64,000 nucleotides of DNA from Bacteroidetes bacterium MedPE-SWsnd-G2. Its GTDB lineage: Bacteria; Bacteroidota; Bacteroidia; Flavobacteriales; Flavobacteriaceae. The stretch spans positions 186,001 through 250,000 of the forward strand of contig MPDE01000003.1 in NCBI GenBank assembly GCA_001874335.1, written 5' to 3'. The translations under genes were made by a program, and so were the position numbers. The notes below the pieces were generated by a model. It was not told where the DNA came from and made no database searches. It worked only from the letters and a program-made list of their open reading frames with translations. Shown piece by piece: positions 50,474-60,970 of this stretch. The first letter of the stretch is position 1; every line of letters starts with the position of its first letter.

Positions 50474-52858
50474 ATGAAACGATTACTATTAGCTGGGATA
50501 TTCATGTTTGTACAATTTCAAATTTATGCACAGAACGTAGAGCGTCAATTTGTATCTGTGTCCATGGAGAATTATGGTATCAAGGTATCTGTTTCTGATG
50601 GTTATTATATGTTTAAGCCATATAGTAATGAAATATTAGAGACCTCTTTCGTGCCAGAGGGTGAAATCTTTAATAAAGATTCTCATGCTGTAATTATGGA
50701 GCCTCAAAATACCCAAGCTAATCTGGACCAAACAGAAACTTCAATTAAATACAGTACATCGGGTATTGCCGTTGAAATTATTAAAGCACCGTTTCAAATT
50801 AAATATACCTATAAAGGGAAACCATTGGTTTCTGAAAAATTAGGATATCAAAACATAGAAACTGGAAAACAAATCCAGTTTAACCTAACAGATTCCGAAG
50901 TGATTTATGGCGCAGGAGAACGTGTGTTAGGTATGAATAGACGAGGTCATAAATTGCAACTCTATAATAGAGCGCATTATGGTTATGAAACCAAATCTGA
51001 ATTAATGAACTTTACAATGCCAATGGTATTGTCTTCAAAAATTTATGCAGTTCATTTTGATAATGCTCCAATTGGTTATTTAGATCTTGATAGTAACAAT
51101 AATAATACTTTGGCATACGAAACTATTTCGGGTCGTATGACTTACCAAGTTATTGCTTCAGATTCTTGGTATAATTTGTTAGATAGCTATACCGATTTAA
51201 CAGGAAAACAGCCGATGTTACCAATGTGGTCAATGGGTAATTTCTCAAGTCGATTTGGGTATCATTCCGAAGCAGAAGCCAGAGCAACGATCGAAAAATT
51301 TCAAAAGGATGAAATTCCTGTAGACGGAATTATTTTGGACTTACAATGGTACGGAAAGGATGTGCAAGGTCACATGGGTAATTTAGAAGTGCTAAGAGAT
51401 TCATTTCCAGATTTCGAAGGAATGGTTAAAGACTTTGAAAAATTAGGCGTTCATACGGTGCCAATTACTCAGCCCTTTATTTTGACAACTTCAAAACGTT
51501 GGGATGAAGCGGTAAAAGCAAAAGCATTGGCTTTAGACTCTGTTGGTAATCCTTATACTTACGATTTTTATTTTGGTAATACAGGCTTGGTAGATATTTT
51601 TAGCCCAGAAGGGGAAACTTGGTTTTGGGAAAAATATAAAGATATCATGGAGCTTGGTATTCATGGAATTTGGGGCGATTTAGGTGAGCCAGAAGTTCAT
51701 CCGTCAGGCTTGTTACATGCTACAGGAACTGCTGATGAAGTGCATAATATTTATGGTCATAATTGGGCAAAATTAATTTACGAAGGGGTTAGAAAAGAAT
51801 ACCCAAACAAGCGCTTATTCTTATTAATGAGAGCGGGCTCTACAGGTTCTCAACGTTATGGGATGGTGCCTTGGTCTGGCGATGTAAATAGAACTTGGGG
51901 AGGATTGTACGGTCAAACCGAAATAGCGCTTCAAATGGGGATGCAAGGTATGGCGTATATGCATTCAGATTTGGGTGGTTTTGCAGGCGCGAATTTAGAT
52001 GATGAGCTCTATACCAGATGGCTTCAATATGGAGTGTTTCAACCAATTTATAGACCACATGCTCAAGAAGATGTGCCATCAGAACCCGTGTTTAGATCGG
52101 ACGCTGCAAAGGCATTGGCAAAACAATCTATAGAGTTAAGATATAAATTGCTGCCATATAACTACAATTTAGTTTTCGAGAACAATCAAACTGGTGTGCC
52201 ATTAATGCGCCCATTGTTTTTTGATTATCCAGACAACAAATATTACCAAACCTTAGCAGGAACTTATTTTTGGGGGAAAGACTTTTTGGTTACTCCAATA
52301 ATCCATTCCAAAGAAAAATCGGTGGAGGTTCATTTTCCAATCGGTGCAGTATGGTTTGATTTTTATACCGGAGAGAAAATTGGTGGCGGGTTAACCAAAG
52401 CAATAAAAACTCATGAATCTTACATACCTACTTATGTGAGAGGGGGCGCTTTTATTCCTATGGCAAAACCAATGCAATCAACCAAAGAGTACAATCCAAA
52501 TACAATTGATTTACATTATTACCATGATCAATCTGTAAAATCAAGTGAACGTAGCTTTTATAGTGATGACGGTCAAACAGCAGAAGCATTTGAGAAAGGG
52601 ATGTATCAAATCAACACCTACAAAAGCATGGTGAAAGGATCAACTTTAAATTTTGAATTCTCTCAGGAAGTTGGAAGTAAATACACTTCTAAAACTGCCG
52701 AAATTAATATGGTTATTCATAATGTAGAACGCATGCCAAAATATGTAAAAGTTAATGGCGAAAAAGTAAATATAGATTTTGATAAGCAAAGTCAAACTTT
52801 AAAAATAGGATTGACATGGAAGCCTAATCAAGAATTAACACTTAAAATTAAAAACTAA
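50474..52858 (+). CDS. GH31 alpha-glucosidase
   Basis: The frame extends 51 bp upstream into the esterase gene, but the ATG at 50474 gives the signal peptide MKRLLLAGIFMFVQFQIYAQ and 794 residues. The GH31 barrel shows LDLQWYGKDVQGHMGN, the nucleophile Asp402 in GIHGIWGDLGEP and the acid/base Asp470 in GMVPWSGDVNRT. A C-terminal beta region with FYSDDGQT follows. It would release glucose from non-reducing ends, probably in the periplasm. The stop overlaps the start of the next GH13 gene by one base. Confidence 0.93.
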   Translation: MKRLLLAGIFMFVQFQIYAQNVERQFVSVSMENYGIKVSVSDGYYMFKPYSNEILETSFVPEGEIFNKDSHAVIMEPQNTQANLDQTETSIKYSTSGIAVEIIKAPFQIKYTYKGKPLVSEKLGYQNIETGKQIQFNLTDSEVIYGAGERVLGMNRRGHKLQLYNRAHYGYETKSELMNFTMPMVLSSKIYAVHFDNAPIGYLDLDSNNNNTLAYETISGRMTYQVIASDSWYNLLDSYTDLTGKQPMLPMWSMGNFSSRFGYHSEAEARATIEKFQKDEIPVDGIILDLQWYGKDVQGHMGNLEVLRDSFPDFEGMVKDFEKLGVHTVPITQPFILTTSKRWDEAVKAKALALDSVGNPYTYDFYFGNTGLVDIFSPEGETWFWEKYKDIMELGIHGIWGDLGEPEVHPSGLLHATGTADEVHNIYGHNWAKLIYEGVRKEYPNKRLFLLMRAGSTGSQRYGMVPWSGDVNRTWGGLYGQTEIALQMGMQGMAYMHSDLGGFAGANLDDELYTRWLQYGVFQPIYRPHAQEDVPSEPVFRSDAAKALAKQSIELRYKLLPYNYNLVFENNQTGVPLMRPLFFDYPDNKYYQTLAGTYFWGKDFLVTPIIHSKEKSVEVHFPIGAVWFDFYTGEKIGGGLTKAIKTHESYIPTYVRGGAFIPMAKPMQSTKEYNPNTIDLHYYHDQSVKSSERSFYSDDGQTAEAFEKGMYQINTYKSMVKGSTLNFEFSQEVGSKYTSKTAEINMVIHNVERMPKYVKVNGEKVNIDFDKQSQTLKIGLTWKPNQELTLKIKN

Positions 52859-54738
52859 TGAAGCTTAAAGAAATATTATTTTTTACCTGCATTGCAGTTT
52901 TTTTTACAAGCTGTCAAAAAGAGGTGAAGCAAATTGAAAAGAAAAAAGATATGGCTGTTGTAACACAAAAAAAACAAGTGGTTTATCAAGTGTTTACACG
53001 ATTATTTGGGAATACAAACACGACAAATAAACCTTGGGGTACCATAGAAGAAAATGGCGTTGGTAAGTTTGAAGATTTTACAGATAAGGCTTTAACTGAA
53101 ATCAAGGATTTAGGTGTTACGCATATTTGGTACACAGGTGTGCCTCACCATGATGTGATTAGAGATTACACCGATTTTGGAATTTCTAATGACGATCCAG
53201 ATGTTGTTAAAGGTAGAGCCGGTTCTCCTTATGCCGTAAAGGATTATTACAATGTTAATCCAGATTTGGCAGTGGATCCAGCAAAACGATTAGAAGAATT
53301 TTTGGCGCTAATTGAACGCAGTCATAAAGCTGGTTTAAAAGTGATTATTGATATTGTTCCTAATCACGTAGCAAGAAATTATAAGAGTTTGACAAACCCA
53401 GAAGGAACCGAGGATTTTGGAGCTTCAGATGATAAGACGGTGGTTTATGCTAAAGACAATAACTTTTATTACAATCCGGGGGAGCCTTTCGTGGTGCCAG
53501 AATGGTTAAATGGCTACCAAGTTTTGGGTGGAGAGAAAAGAACGGATATTGATAGTAAATTTGAAGAAAATCCGGCAAAATGGACGGGTAACGGGTCGAG
53601 ATTGTCCCAGCCACATATGAATGATTGGTACGAAACCGTAAAAATAAATTATGGTGTGTCTCCAGATGGCCAAAAAGATTTTGATGAATTGCCACAAGAC
53701 TATGCAACTAAAGATTATAAAGCTCATTTTGAATTTTGGCAAGGAAAAGATGTGCCAAGTTCTTGGGTTAAGTTTAGAGATATAGCACTGTATTGGACTA
53801 AATTGGGAGTTGATGGATTTAGATATGATATGGCCGAAATGGTTCCTGTTGAGTTCTGGAGCTATATGAATTCATCTATCAAAACGGTAAATGAAGATGC
53901 GTTTTTATTAGCAGAGGTTTACAATCCATCAATGTACAGAGATTACATTCGTAAGGGGAAAATGGATTATTTATATGACAAAGTTCAATTGTATGATACT
54001 TTAAAACATGTTATGCAAGGGCATGGTTGGACAGATAATATTCCACCAATTCAAAATGATTTAAAAGATATTGAGCATAACATGCTACATTTCTTAGAAA
54101 ATCATGATGAACAACGTATTGCAAGTCCTGATTTTGCTGGTTCTGCATTAAAAGGTAAACCTGCAATGGTGGTTTCAACTACAATTAGTACGTCTCCAAC
54201 TTTAGTCTATTTTGGACAGGAATTGGGAGAGCCGGGAGCAGAAAATGCAGGGTTCGGACAACCTACAAGAACGTCTATTTTTGATTATGTTGGTGTCCCT
54301 CATTTACAACGTTGGGTAAATGATAAGGCATTTGATGGAGGGCAGTCAAGCCCAGAAGAATTAGAACTGAGAGATTTTTATAAGCGACTTTTAAACTTCA
54401 CAATTAATAGTCCCGCTTTAATGGGCGAGTATCAAGAAATACAAGCACACAATAGAGCAAATACAGAATACTATAATGAAAAAGTGCTATCTTATGTAAG
54501 ATGGTCTGACGGTGAAAAATTGCTTGTGGTATCAAATTTTAATGGAGAAAACACCTATGGTTTTGAATTACAAATTCCTCAAGATGTGATAAGCAAATGG
54601 CAACTGAAGGATGGGGAGTACACTTTTGAAGATCAATTGTATAAATCATATAATACAACACTTAAAATTACTAACGGATTGGGTGTTATGCGAGTTGATG
54701 TAAAGCCTTTAGAATCTTTTATCTTAAAACTACAATAA
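52858..54738 (+). CDS. GH13 alpha-amylase-family lipoprotein (first of two)
   Basis: The 626-residue protein has a lipoprotein signal (MKLKEILFFTCIAVFFTSC) and a GH13 barrel with IIDIVPNHVARN, Asp324 (GVDGFRYDMAEM), Glu353 (LLAEVYNPS) and Asp417 (ENHDEQR). It contains a segment of about 100 residues between the second and third conserved regions (about 175-275, with DDKTVVYAKDNNFYYN) that is longer than in common amylases. A C-terminal beta domain ends the protein. It is likely attached to a membrane and faces the periplasm or the surface. Confidence 0.92.
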   Translation: MKLKEILFFTCIAVFFTSCQKEVKQIEKKKDMAVVTQKKQVVYQVFTRLFGNTNTTNKPWGTIEENGVGKFEDFTDKALTEIKDLGVTHIWYTGVPHHDVIRDYTDFGISNDDPDVVKGRAGSPYAVKDYYNVNPDLAVDPAKRLEEFLALIERSHKAGLKVIIDIVPNHVARNYKSLTNPEGTEDFGASDDKTVVYAKDNNFYYNPGEPFVVPEWLNGYQVLGGEKRTDIDSKFEENPAKWTGNGSRLSQPHMNDWYETVKINYGVSPDGQKDFDELPQDYATKDYKAHFEFWQGKDVPSSWVKFRDIALYWTKLGVDGFRYDMAEMVPVEFWSYMNSSIKTVNEDAFLLAEVYNPSMYRDYIRKGKMDYLYDKVQLYDTLKHVMQGHGWTDNIPPIQNDLKDIEHNMLHFLENHDEQRIASPDFAGSALKGKPAMVVSTTISTSPTLVYFGQELGEPGAENAGFGQPTRTSIFDYVGVPHLQRWVNDKAFDGGQSSPEELELRDFYKRLLNFTINSPALMGEYQEIQAHNRANTEYYNEKVLSYVRWSDGEKLLVVSNFNGENTYGFELQIPQDVISKWQLKDGEYTFEDQLYKSYNTTLKITNGLGVMRVDVKPLESFILKLQ

Positions 54739-54759
54739 TACCAATCAAAGATAGTTACT

Positions 54760-56424
54760 ATGAAATCTAAATTAATAATTGGCCTTTTACTTTTAACCAT
54801 GAGTTGTGGTCAAAACAAAAAAACAGAGAATACCGAGACAATGAAAACTGATACCCAAACGCCTTTTTATTGGAAAAGTGCTAACGTTTACTTTTTACTT
54901 ACAGATAGATTTAATAACGGAAACCCAGATAATGACTTAGTGCTTGAGCGTACTGAAGAACCTGGTAAATTGAGAGGATTTGAAGGAGGAGATCTAAAAG
55001 GAGTAACTAAAAAAATTAATGAAGGTTATTTTAGTGACCTTGGCATAAATGCACTCTGGATGTCACCAATTGTAGAACAAATTCATGGAGGTACAGATGA
55101 AGGTACCGGATTGACCTATGGTTTTCATGGGTATTGGGCAAAAGATTGGACAGCCTTAGACCCTAATTTTGGTACTAAAGAAGATTTGAAAGAGTTAGTT
55201 GAAGCAGCTCATAAAAAAGGAATTCGTGTGTTGTTAGACGCTGTTATTAATCACACTGGTCCGGTGACTGATGTTGATCCCGTTTGGCCTGATGATTGGG
55301 TAAGAACTGGTCCGGTTTGTAATTTTGATAGTTACGATAATACAGTGTCGTGTACCTTGGTAGAAAATTTACCAGACATTTTAACAGAAAGTGACGAGAA
55401 TGTAGAGCTTCCCTCTGTGCTTGTAGAAAAGTGGCAAAAGGAAGGGCGATACGAAAAAGAAATGGCAGAATTGGATGCGTATTTTAAACGTACGGGGCAT
55501 CCAAGAGCGCCAAGATTCTATATCATGAAATGGCTTGCAGACTATATTACTGAGTATGGTATTGATGGTTATCGAGCTGATACAGTTAAGCATACCGAAG
55601 AGTATGTATGGCAAGAATTTAAAAAAGAATGTGATGAAGCATTCAATTTATATAAACAACAAAACCCAGAAAAGGTATTAGATGATACCCCATTTTACCT
55701 TGTTGGAGAAGTTTATAATTACGGTGTGTCTACCGGAAGATTATTTGATTTTGGAGATCGGAAAGTCGATTATTTTGATGAGGCTTTTGAAAGTTTAATC
55801 AATTTTGAATTTAAAAGTGATGCTCATAAATCATACGAAGAGGTGTTTTCAAAATACAGTTCGATTTTAGAAAATGATTTAAAAGAATTCGGAACACTTA
55901 ATTACCTGAGTTCTCATGATGATGGGTCTCCTTTTGATGCTAAAAGAGAAAAGCCATTCCGTGCAGCGAACAAATTATTGTTAAGCCCGGGGACTTCTCA
56001 GGTGTATTATGGTGATGAATCAGTCAGAACACTGATTGTAGAAGGCACTGAGGGTGATGCGACTTTAAGATCATTTATGAACTGGGAAGACATTGCAACA
56101 GATGCGCATACTCAAAAGGTATTAGGACACTGGCAAAAGTTAGGTAAATTTAGAAGAGATCATCCAGCAGTTGGAGCTGGTAAACATCAAATGATTACCG
56201 AAGCACCATATGTGTTTTACAGAAGCTTTACTGATGGTGATTATAAAGATTTAGTGGTAATTGGAATTGATGTTCCTGAAGGCTATAAAGAATTAAGTAT
56301 AGGAAGAGTGTTTGCTGATGGCGATGTGTTATTAGATTCTTTTTCTGGACAAGAGGTGACCGTAAAAGACGGAAAGGTAAGTTTTGAGACCCCTTTCGGT
56401 ATAGTGCTTCTTGCAAAAAAATAA
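54760..56424 (+). CDS. GH13 alpha-amylase-family lipoprotein (second of two)
   Basis: The 554-residue protein has a lipoprotein signal (MKSKLIIGLLLLTMSC), then YFLLTDRFNNGNPDND and GLTYGFHGYWAKDWT typical of GH13 enzymes acting on long alpha-glucans. Catalytic residues: Asp274 (IDGYRADTVKH), Glu317 (LVGEVYNYG) and Asp387 (LSSHDDGSP). LLDAVINHTGP is conserved region I. The short C-terminal beta domain is present. It is 21 bp behind the preceding GH13 gene, and differs clearly from it, so this is not a recent duplication. Confidence 0.92.
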   Translation: MKSKLIIGLLLLTMSCGQNKKTENTETMKTDTQTPFYWKSANVYFLLTDRFNNGNPDNDLVLERTEEPGKLRGFEGGDLKGVTKKINEGYFSDLGINALWMSPIVEQIHGGTDEGTGLTYGFHGYWAKDWTALDPNFGTKEDLKELVEAAHKKGIRVLLDAVINHTGPVTDVDPVWPDDWVRTGPVCNFDSYDNTVSCTLVENLPDILTESDENVELPSVLVEKWQKEGRYEKEMAELDAYFKRTGHPRAPRFYIMKWLADYITEYGIDGYRADTVKHTEEYVWQEFKKECDEAFNLYKQQNPEKVLDDTPFYLVGEVYNYGVSTGRLFDFGDRKVDYFDEAFESLINFEFKSDAHKSYEEVFSKYSSILENDLKEFGTLNYLSSHDDGSPFDAKREKPFRAANKLLLSPGTSQVYYGDESVRTLIVEGTEGDATLRSFMNWEDIATDAHTQKVLGHWQKLGKFRRDHPAVGAGKHQMITEAPYVFYRSFTDGDYKDLVVIGIDVPEGYKELSIGRVFADGDVLLDSFSGQEVTVKDGKVSFETPFGIVLLAKK

Positions 56425-56429
56425 ATGTT

Positions 56430-58496
56430 ATGAGAGGAGTATTACTGATATTGATTAGTGTAATATGTTTCTGGTCTTGTGAAAAAGAACAAACAGCAAA
56501 ATTAAATGTCAGCTCCCCGAATAAAGATTTAGAAATCCATTTTCAATTGAATAAAAAGGGAGCTCCTTTTTATCAAGTATATCGTAAAAATGAGGTGTTA
56601 ATTGACACCTCATTTTTAGGTTTTGAACTTATTAACCAATTACCGTTAACTTCAAATTTTGAAGTTTCTAACTTTAATTTAAATAGCTTCAATGAGACTT
56701 GGGAGTTACCTTGGGGTGAACAATTAGAAGTTGAGAGTTCATTCAACGAGTTAAAGGTGTTTTTAAAAGAAAAGACCAATTCTCATAGAAAGGTAAACAT
56801 CGTGTTTAGAGTTTTTGATGACGGCATTGGTTTTCGATATGAATTCCCAGAACAAGACAATTGGACAGAAGCTTTCATAAAAGAAGAGCTTACGGAGTTT
56901 AACCTAACCGAAGATTATAAAACCTTTTGGATTCCTGCCGATTGGGATTCTTATGAACATTTATATTCAACAACCAAGGTTTCAGAAATTGATGTCACGC
57001 CTTACAGAAGCCAGAATATAATTGTTAATTCTCAAATTCCAGAAAATGCAGTCCATACCCCAGTGACAATGGTTGGAGAATCAGGCGTTCACTTAAGCTT
57101 TCATGAGGCGGCCTTAGTTGATTATTCGTCTATGACTTTAAAAGTAGACACCTCTAATTTGATTCTAAAATCAAATTTGGTTGGGTCAAAAAATACAGAT
57201 TATAAGGTGAAAAGGGAATTACCATTTCACACACCTTGGCGTACTATTCAAGTGACAAACTCGGCTAAATCCTTGTTGTCATCAAATCTAATTTTAAATC
57301 TCAATGAACCCAACAAGTTAAAAGATGTGTCATGGGTAAAGCCAATGAAATATACTGGTGTTTGGTGGGAAATGCATTTAAACAAATCTACTTGGCATGA
57401 ATTAGGAGGTAAGCATGGTGCTACAACAGACCATGTGAAGGATTTGATCGACTTTTCTGCAGAAAATAATATAAAAGGTGTGTTGGTAGAAGGTTGGAAT
57501 ATTGGATGGCATGGTGATGAAAATTATGGCCCCGTCGATTTTGTAACCCCTTACCCAGATTATGATTTAAAGGCATTGGTGGCTTACGGAAAAGCTAAGG
57601 GGGTTGAAATAATAATGCATCATGAAACCAATGCCAATGCAGCTTTATATGAAAAACAGCAGGATACGGCATATGCGCTGATGAAAAGTTTAGGAATTAG
57701 AGCTGTAAAAACCGGTTATGTTGGGCATATTCTTCCTGATGGCGAATATCATCATGGTCAGGTTATGGTAAATCATTTTAATAATACAGTTGAAAAAGCT
57801 GCTAAATATAACATTGCTGTTAATGCTCATGAACCTATAAAAGCCACAGGATTAAGACGTACTTATCCAAATACAATTTCAAGAGAAGGATTGCGAGGAC
57901 AAGAATTTAACGCCTGGTCTTCTGATGGAGGAAATCCACCAGAGCATCTACCAATAGTTGCTTTTACAAGAATGCTTTCAGGTCCTATAGATTATACACC
58001 TGGTATTTTTAATTTAAAATTTGACGATTATAAATCAAGCAATCAGGTGAATACAACCTTAGCAAAACAACTGGGTTTATATGTTGTTATCTATAGTCCG
58101 GTGCAAATGGCGGCCGATTTAATTGAGCATTATAAAGGTCATGAAGATGTATTTCAATTTATCAAAGATGTTGGCGTAGATTGGTCTGAAACTAAAATTC
58201 TCGATGGTGACGTGGGAGATTTTGTGACTATAGCTCGAAAAGAACGTAACTCTGATGCCTGGTTTGTTGGCGGAATAACAGATGAAAATCAACGAGATTT
58301 AGAATTAAATTTTGACTTTTTGGATCCTGATAAAACATACACAGCTACGATTTATAGAGATTCAAAAGACGCACATTGGGATGAAAATCCGCAGGCCATT
58401 GAAATCGAGGTATTTACGACAACCTCTTCTTTAAAACTTCCAATTTATTTAGCTCCAGGTGGCGGATTTGCAATTAGCCTGTTCCCAAACAGATAA
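56430..58496 (+). CDS. susB: GH97 alpha-glucosidase (SusB type)
   Basis: The 688-residue lipoprotein (signal ending FWSC) has the GH97 N-terminal beta-sandwich (residues 25-290), barrel (about 300-590) and C-terminal beta domain. The glutamates of the inverting SusB subgroup are visible in IIMHHETNAN, NAHEPIKATG and REGLRGQEFNAW; retaining members have Asp in the first position, so inversion is expected. VEGWNIGWHGDENYG is another conserved stretch. It releases glucose from oligosaccharides in the periplasm. It is the last gene of the plus-strand arm, 5 bp behind the GH13 gene. No clear terminator follows. Confidence 0.94.
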   Translation: MRGVLLILISVICFWSCEKEQTAKLNVSSPNKDLEIHFQLNKKGAPFYQVYRKNEVLIDTSFLGFELINQLPLTSNFEVSNFNLNSFNETWELPWGEQLEVESSFNELKVFLKEKTNSHRKVNIVFRVFDDGIGFRYEFPEQDNWTEAFIKEELTEFNLTEDYKTFWIPADWDSYEHLYSTTKVSEIDVTPYRSQNIIVNSQIPENAVHTPVTMVGESGVHLSFHEAALVDYSSMTLKVDTSNLILKSNLVGSKNTDYKVKRELPFHTPWRTIQVTNSAKSLLSSNLILNLNEPNKLKDVSWVKPMKYTGVWWEMHLNKSTWHELGGKHGATTDHVKDLIDFSAENNIKGVLVEGWNIGWHGDENYGPVDFVTPYPDYDLKALVAYGKAKGVEIIMHHETNANAALYEKQQDTAYALMKSLGIRAVKTGYVGHILPDGEYHHGQVMVNHFNNTVEKAAKYNIAVNAHEPIKATGLRRTYPNTISREGLRGQEFNAWSSDGGNPPEHLPIVAFTRMLSGPIDYTPGIFNLKFDDYKSSNQVNTTLAKQLGLYVVIYSPVQMAADLIEHYKGHEDVFQFIKDVGVDWSETKILDGDVGDFVTIARKERNSDAWFVGGITDENQRDLELNFDFLDPDKTYTATIYRDSKDAHWDENPQAIEIEVFTTTSSLKLPIYLAPGGGFAISLFPNR

Positions 58497-58566
58497 AATA
58501 ATCACAAAATTGTAACAATTTCAGGTGTTAAGTAGTCTAATGATTAGCGACTAAACTTATTATTTT

Positions 58567-58574
58567 TAACTTTG
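58567..58574 (+). promoter_or_regulatory. Predicted -7 box of the GAF-protein gene
   Basis: TAACTTTG fits TAnnTTTG and ends 17 bp before the ATG at 58592, so the leader would be about 10 nt. No TTG is at the usual distance. Confidence 0.5.
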
Positions 58575-58591
58575 CAGAGTACAAGCCACCT

Positions 58592-60970
58592 ATGAAAAAT
58601 ATTAATGACAATATAGATTCGCCATTAATTCTAAAAGTAAGCTTTAATAAATTGTTAGAGCACTATGAAGAATTAGCAAAAAGTGATGACGAATTTATCG
58701 CTGCAAAAGCACAACGTGTTTTAAAGACTCAGGAGCCCTATCCTATACTGAGAGAGGGATTCAGTGATATATCTATATTGGAAAAATACGAGAAAGAAGT
58801 TAAGATTATTCTTCAAGATTCGTTTAGTGAGGTCTTGTCTAAAAACGAAATTAAAACGGCCTCTGTGCCGTTTCATGATTTTATATTTAATAGTTCAAAG
58901 CGTTTTAGAAGTATTCTGCAAGAAGCAGGTCCTGGGTTTGAATTGTCAATCAAAAACATGCCTGCAGATGATTTATATATTATTGCTTGTACAATTGTTT
59001 TAAAATTCTGCTATGGTTTCGATGTTAATGTTAAGCGACCATTTTTCTATGAAATTCCGGATAAAAACGGAGTGATGAGGTATTACAAGATTTTGTATAA
59101 TGCCGATTTTACTGAAATTGTTCCTACCGATAAAGCCATAAAAATTACTCAAAGTGATTATGATGAGTTGATAGATAATTTTGAGAACGTAGAAATTTGG
59201 AAGGAAAAATTCCCGCCGAATAGCTATAGTTTTAAAGGGTTTGTAATTTCTAATATTTTTGATGTTACAGATGATCAATCTATTTCTAATGTAAAATCAA
59301 GTTTGATAACTGATGACCAGTCTAAACAAGGGTTTTCTCTTGACGGATTTTATAACGTATTTAGATCGTTGTTAAATATTTCAGATTTAAGAGTTGGATT
59401 CTCATCTTACAATAAAAATGAAGAAGTATTTGAAGCTGTTCATGGTAATGTTATTACTAGTTTTTTACTAAATGGGAAACGTTTAAACAAATGTTCAAAT
59501 ACCCTTTGTCAAAAATCATTCGGGACGCTTAAAAAGGAAAAGAAAATATATGCGATTTCCGATGTAGATAAGTTTTTCAATTTGTCTAACGGGAAGGCGC
59601 CTCAATACAAATCGTTAGTAAATCAAGGCATAAAAAGTGCTGTATTGGCTCCTATCTTTGATGAAAATGATGAGTTGTTGGGGATTTTTGAATTGGTTTC
59701 AAATAAACGTCAAGCCCTTAATAGCGTCAACTCGAATAAGCTAATTGATGTTATGCCTTATATATTATCTGCTGTTAGACGTTCTAATAGGGAGCATAAA
59801 AATTTAATAGAAGCGGTTATTCAGCAAGAGTGTACATCAATTCATCCAAGTGTACTTTGGAAATTTGAAGCTGAAGCAAAGAATTTTATTGAAGAGCAAA
59901 TAGAAGGTAAAAATGCATCTTTTAAGCAAATTTCGTTTAAAAATGTGTATCCGTTATTTGGTCAAATAGATATTAAAGGGTCTTCAGAAGCTCGAAATGT
60001 AGCCATTCAAAAAGATTTATCTCTGCAATTAAATGCTATAAAAGATATTTTAAAAGGTATTAATTCTAAAACTAAATTGCCGATTTATGAGCAATTAATG
60101 TTCAGAATTGATTCTTACTTAGAAGATTTGAATGAGCACTTTCAAGTTGATAGCGAGCAGCATATTGCAAAATTTATTAACTCAGAAATTAATCCGTTAC
60201 TGCTTCATAAATTAAAACTTGTAGGCTCGAATAAAAAATTAGAGAACTATTTTGAACAAATTGATCCACAGATCAATATGTTCTATATCCATAGAAAAAA
60301 TTATGATTCTTCGGTGACTTTAATTAACAAGAAGATGGCGGCTACCATGGATAAAAAACAGATGGAAGCCCAGTTAATGTATCCGCATTACTACGAGCGT
60401 TTTAAAACAGATGGTGTAGAACACAATTTATACATTGGTGAAAGTATCACACGTAAAGAAAGCTTTAATCCAGTTTATATCTATAACCTAAGATTGTGGC
60501 AGTTGCAAGTGATGTGTGAAATGGAAAATATTTACTACCAAATGCAACCAAACTTGCCTATTCACTTAGATGTGGCATCAATGATTTTAGTTTTTAATCA
60601 GCCTCTAACTATTAGTTTTAGAATGGATGAGAAGCAATTTGATGTTGATGGGACTTACAATGCGCGTTATGAGGTTGTGAAAAAACGAGTGGATAAGGCG
60701 TATATTAAAGGAACCAAACGTAGAATTACCGAGAAGGGCAAAATGACAATTGTTTACTCTCAAAAGGAGGATGAATACGAGTACCTAAATTATATTAAGT
60801 TTTTACAGTCTAAACATTATTTAGATACAGATGTAGAAATTGTAGAGCTCGAGGATTTACAGGCCGTTACTGGTTTAAAAGCAATACGTGTAAGTATTCT
60901 TTATAGCAAAGAGGATAATTCTAAGGACTACTATTCTTATGAAGATTTAATGAAAGAAATTAAAGCTTAA
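58592..60970 (+). CDS. Large GAF-domain protein of unknown role
   Basis: The 792-residue cytoplasmic protein has a helical N-terminal region (1-240), a GAF-like sensor domain at about 255-400 (ISDVDKFFNLSNGKAPQYKS, SAVLAPIFDENDELLGIFEL) and a long C-terminal region without a known enzymatic domain. No histidine kinase, cyclase or HTH motif is seen. The C-terminal half contains basic and helical segments (KKRVDKAYIKGTKRRITEKG, IVYSQKEDEYEYLN). GAF domains bind small molecules such as cyclic nucleotides. The stop overlaps that of the convergent HD protein by 4 bp. Confidence 0.75.
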   Translation: MKNINDNIDSPLILKVSFNKLLEHYEELAKSDDEFIAAKAQRVLKTQEPYPILREGFSDISILEKYEKEVKIILQDSFSEVLSKNEIKTASVPFHDFIFNSSKRFRSILQEAGPGFELSIKNMPADDLYIIACTIVLKFCYGFDVNVKRPFFYEIPDKNGVMRYYKILYNADFTEIVPTDKAIKITQSDYDELIDNFENVEIWKEKFPPNSYSFKGFVISNIFDVTDDQSISNVKSSLITDDQSKQGFSLDGFYNVFRSLLNISDLRVGFSSYNKNEEVFEAVHGNVITSFLLNGKRLNKCSNTLCQKSFGTLKKEKKIYAISDVDKFFNLSNGKAPQYKSLVNQGIKSAVLAPIFDENDELLGIFELVSNKRQALNSVNSNKLIDVMPYILSAVRRSNREHKNLIEAVIQQECTSIHPSVLWKFEAEAKNFIEEQIEGKNASFKQISFKNVYPLFGQIDIKGSSEARNVAIQKDLSLQLNAIKDILKGINSKTKLPIYEQLMFRIDSYLEDLNEHFQVDSEQHIAKFINSEINPLLLHKLKLVGSNKKLENYFEQIDPQINMFYIHRKNYDSSVTLINKKMAATMDKKQMEAQLMYPHYYERFKTDGVEHNLYIGESITRKESFNPVYIYNLRLWQLQVMCEMENIYYQMQPNLPIHLDVASMILVFNQPLTISFRMDEKQFDVDGTYNARYEVVKKRVDKAYIKGTKRRITEKGKMTIVYSQKEDEYEYLNYIKFLQSKHYLDTDVEIVELEDLQAVTGLKAIRVSILYSKEDNSKDYYSYEDLMKEIKA

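Noticed and set aside
52858-56424. Recent tandem duplication of the two lipoprotein GH13 genes
   Set aside because: Apart from the GH13 motifs the proteins differ in length, insertions and sequence, so they are distinct subfamilies.
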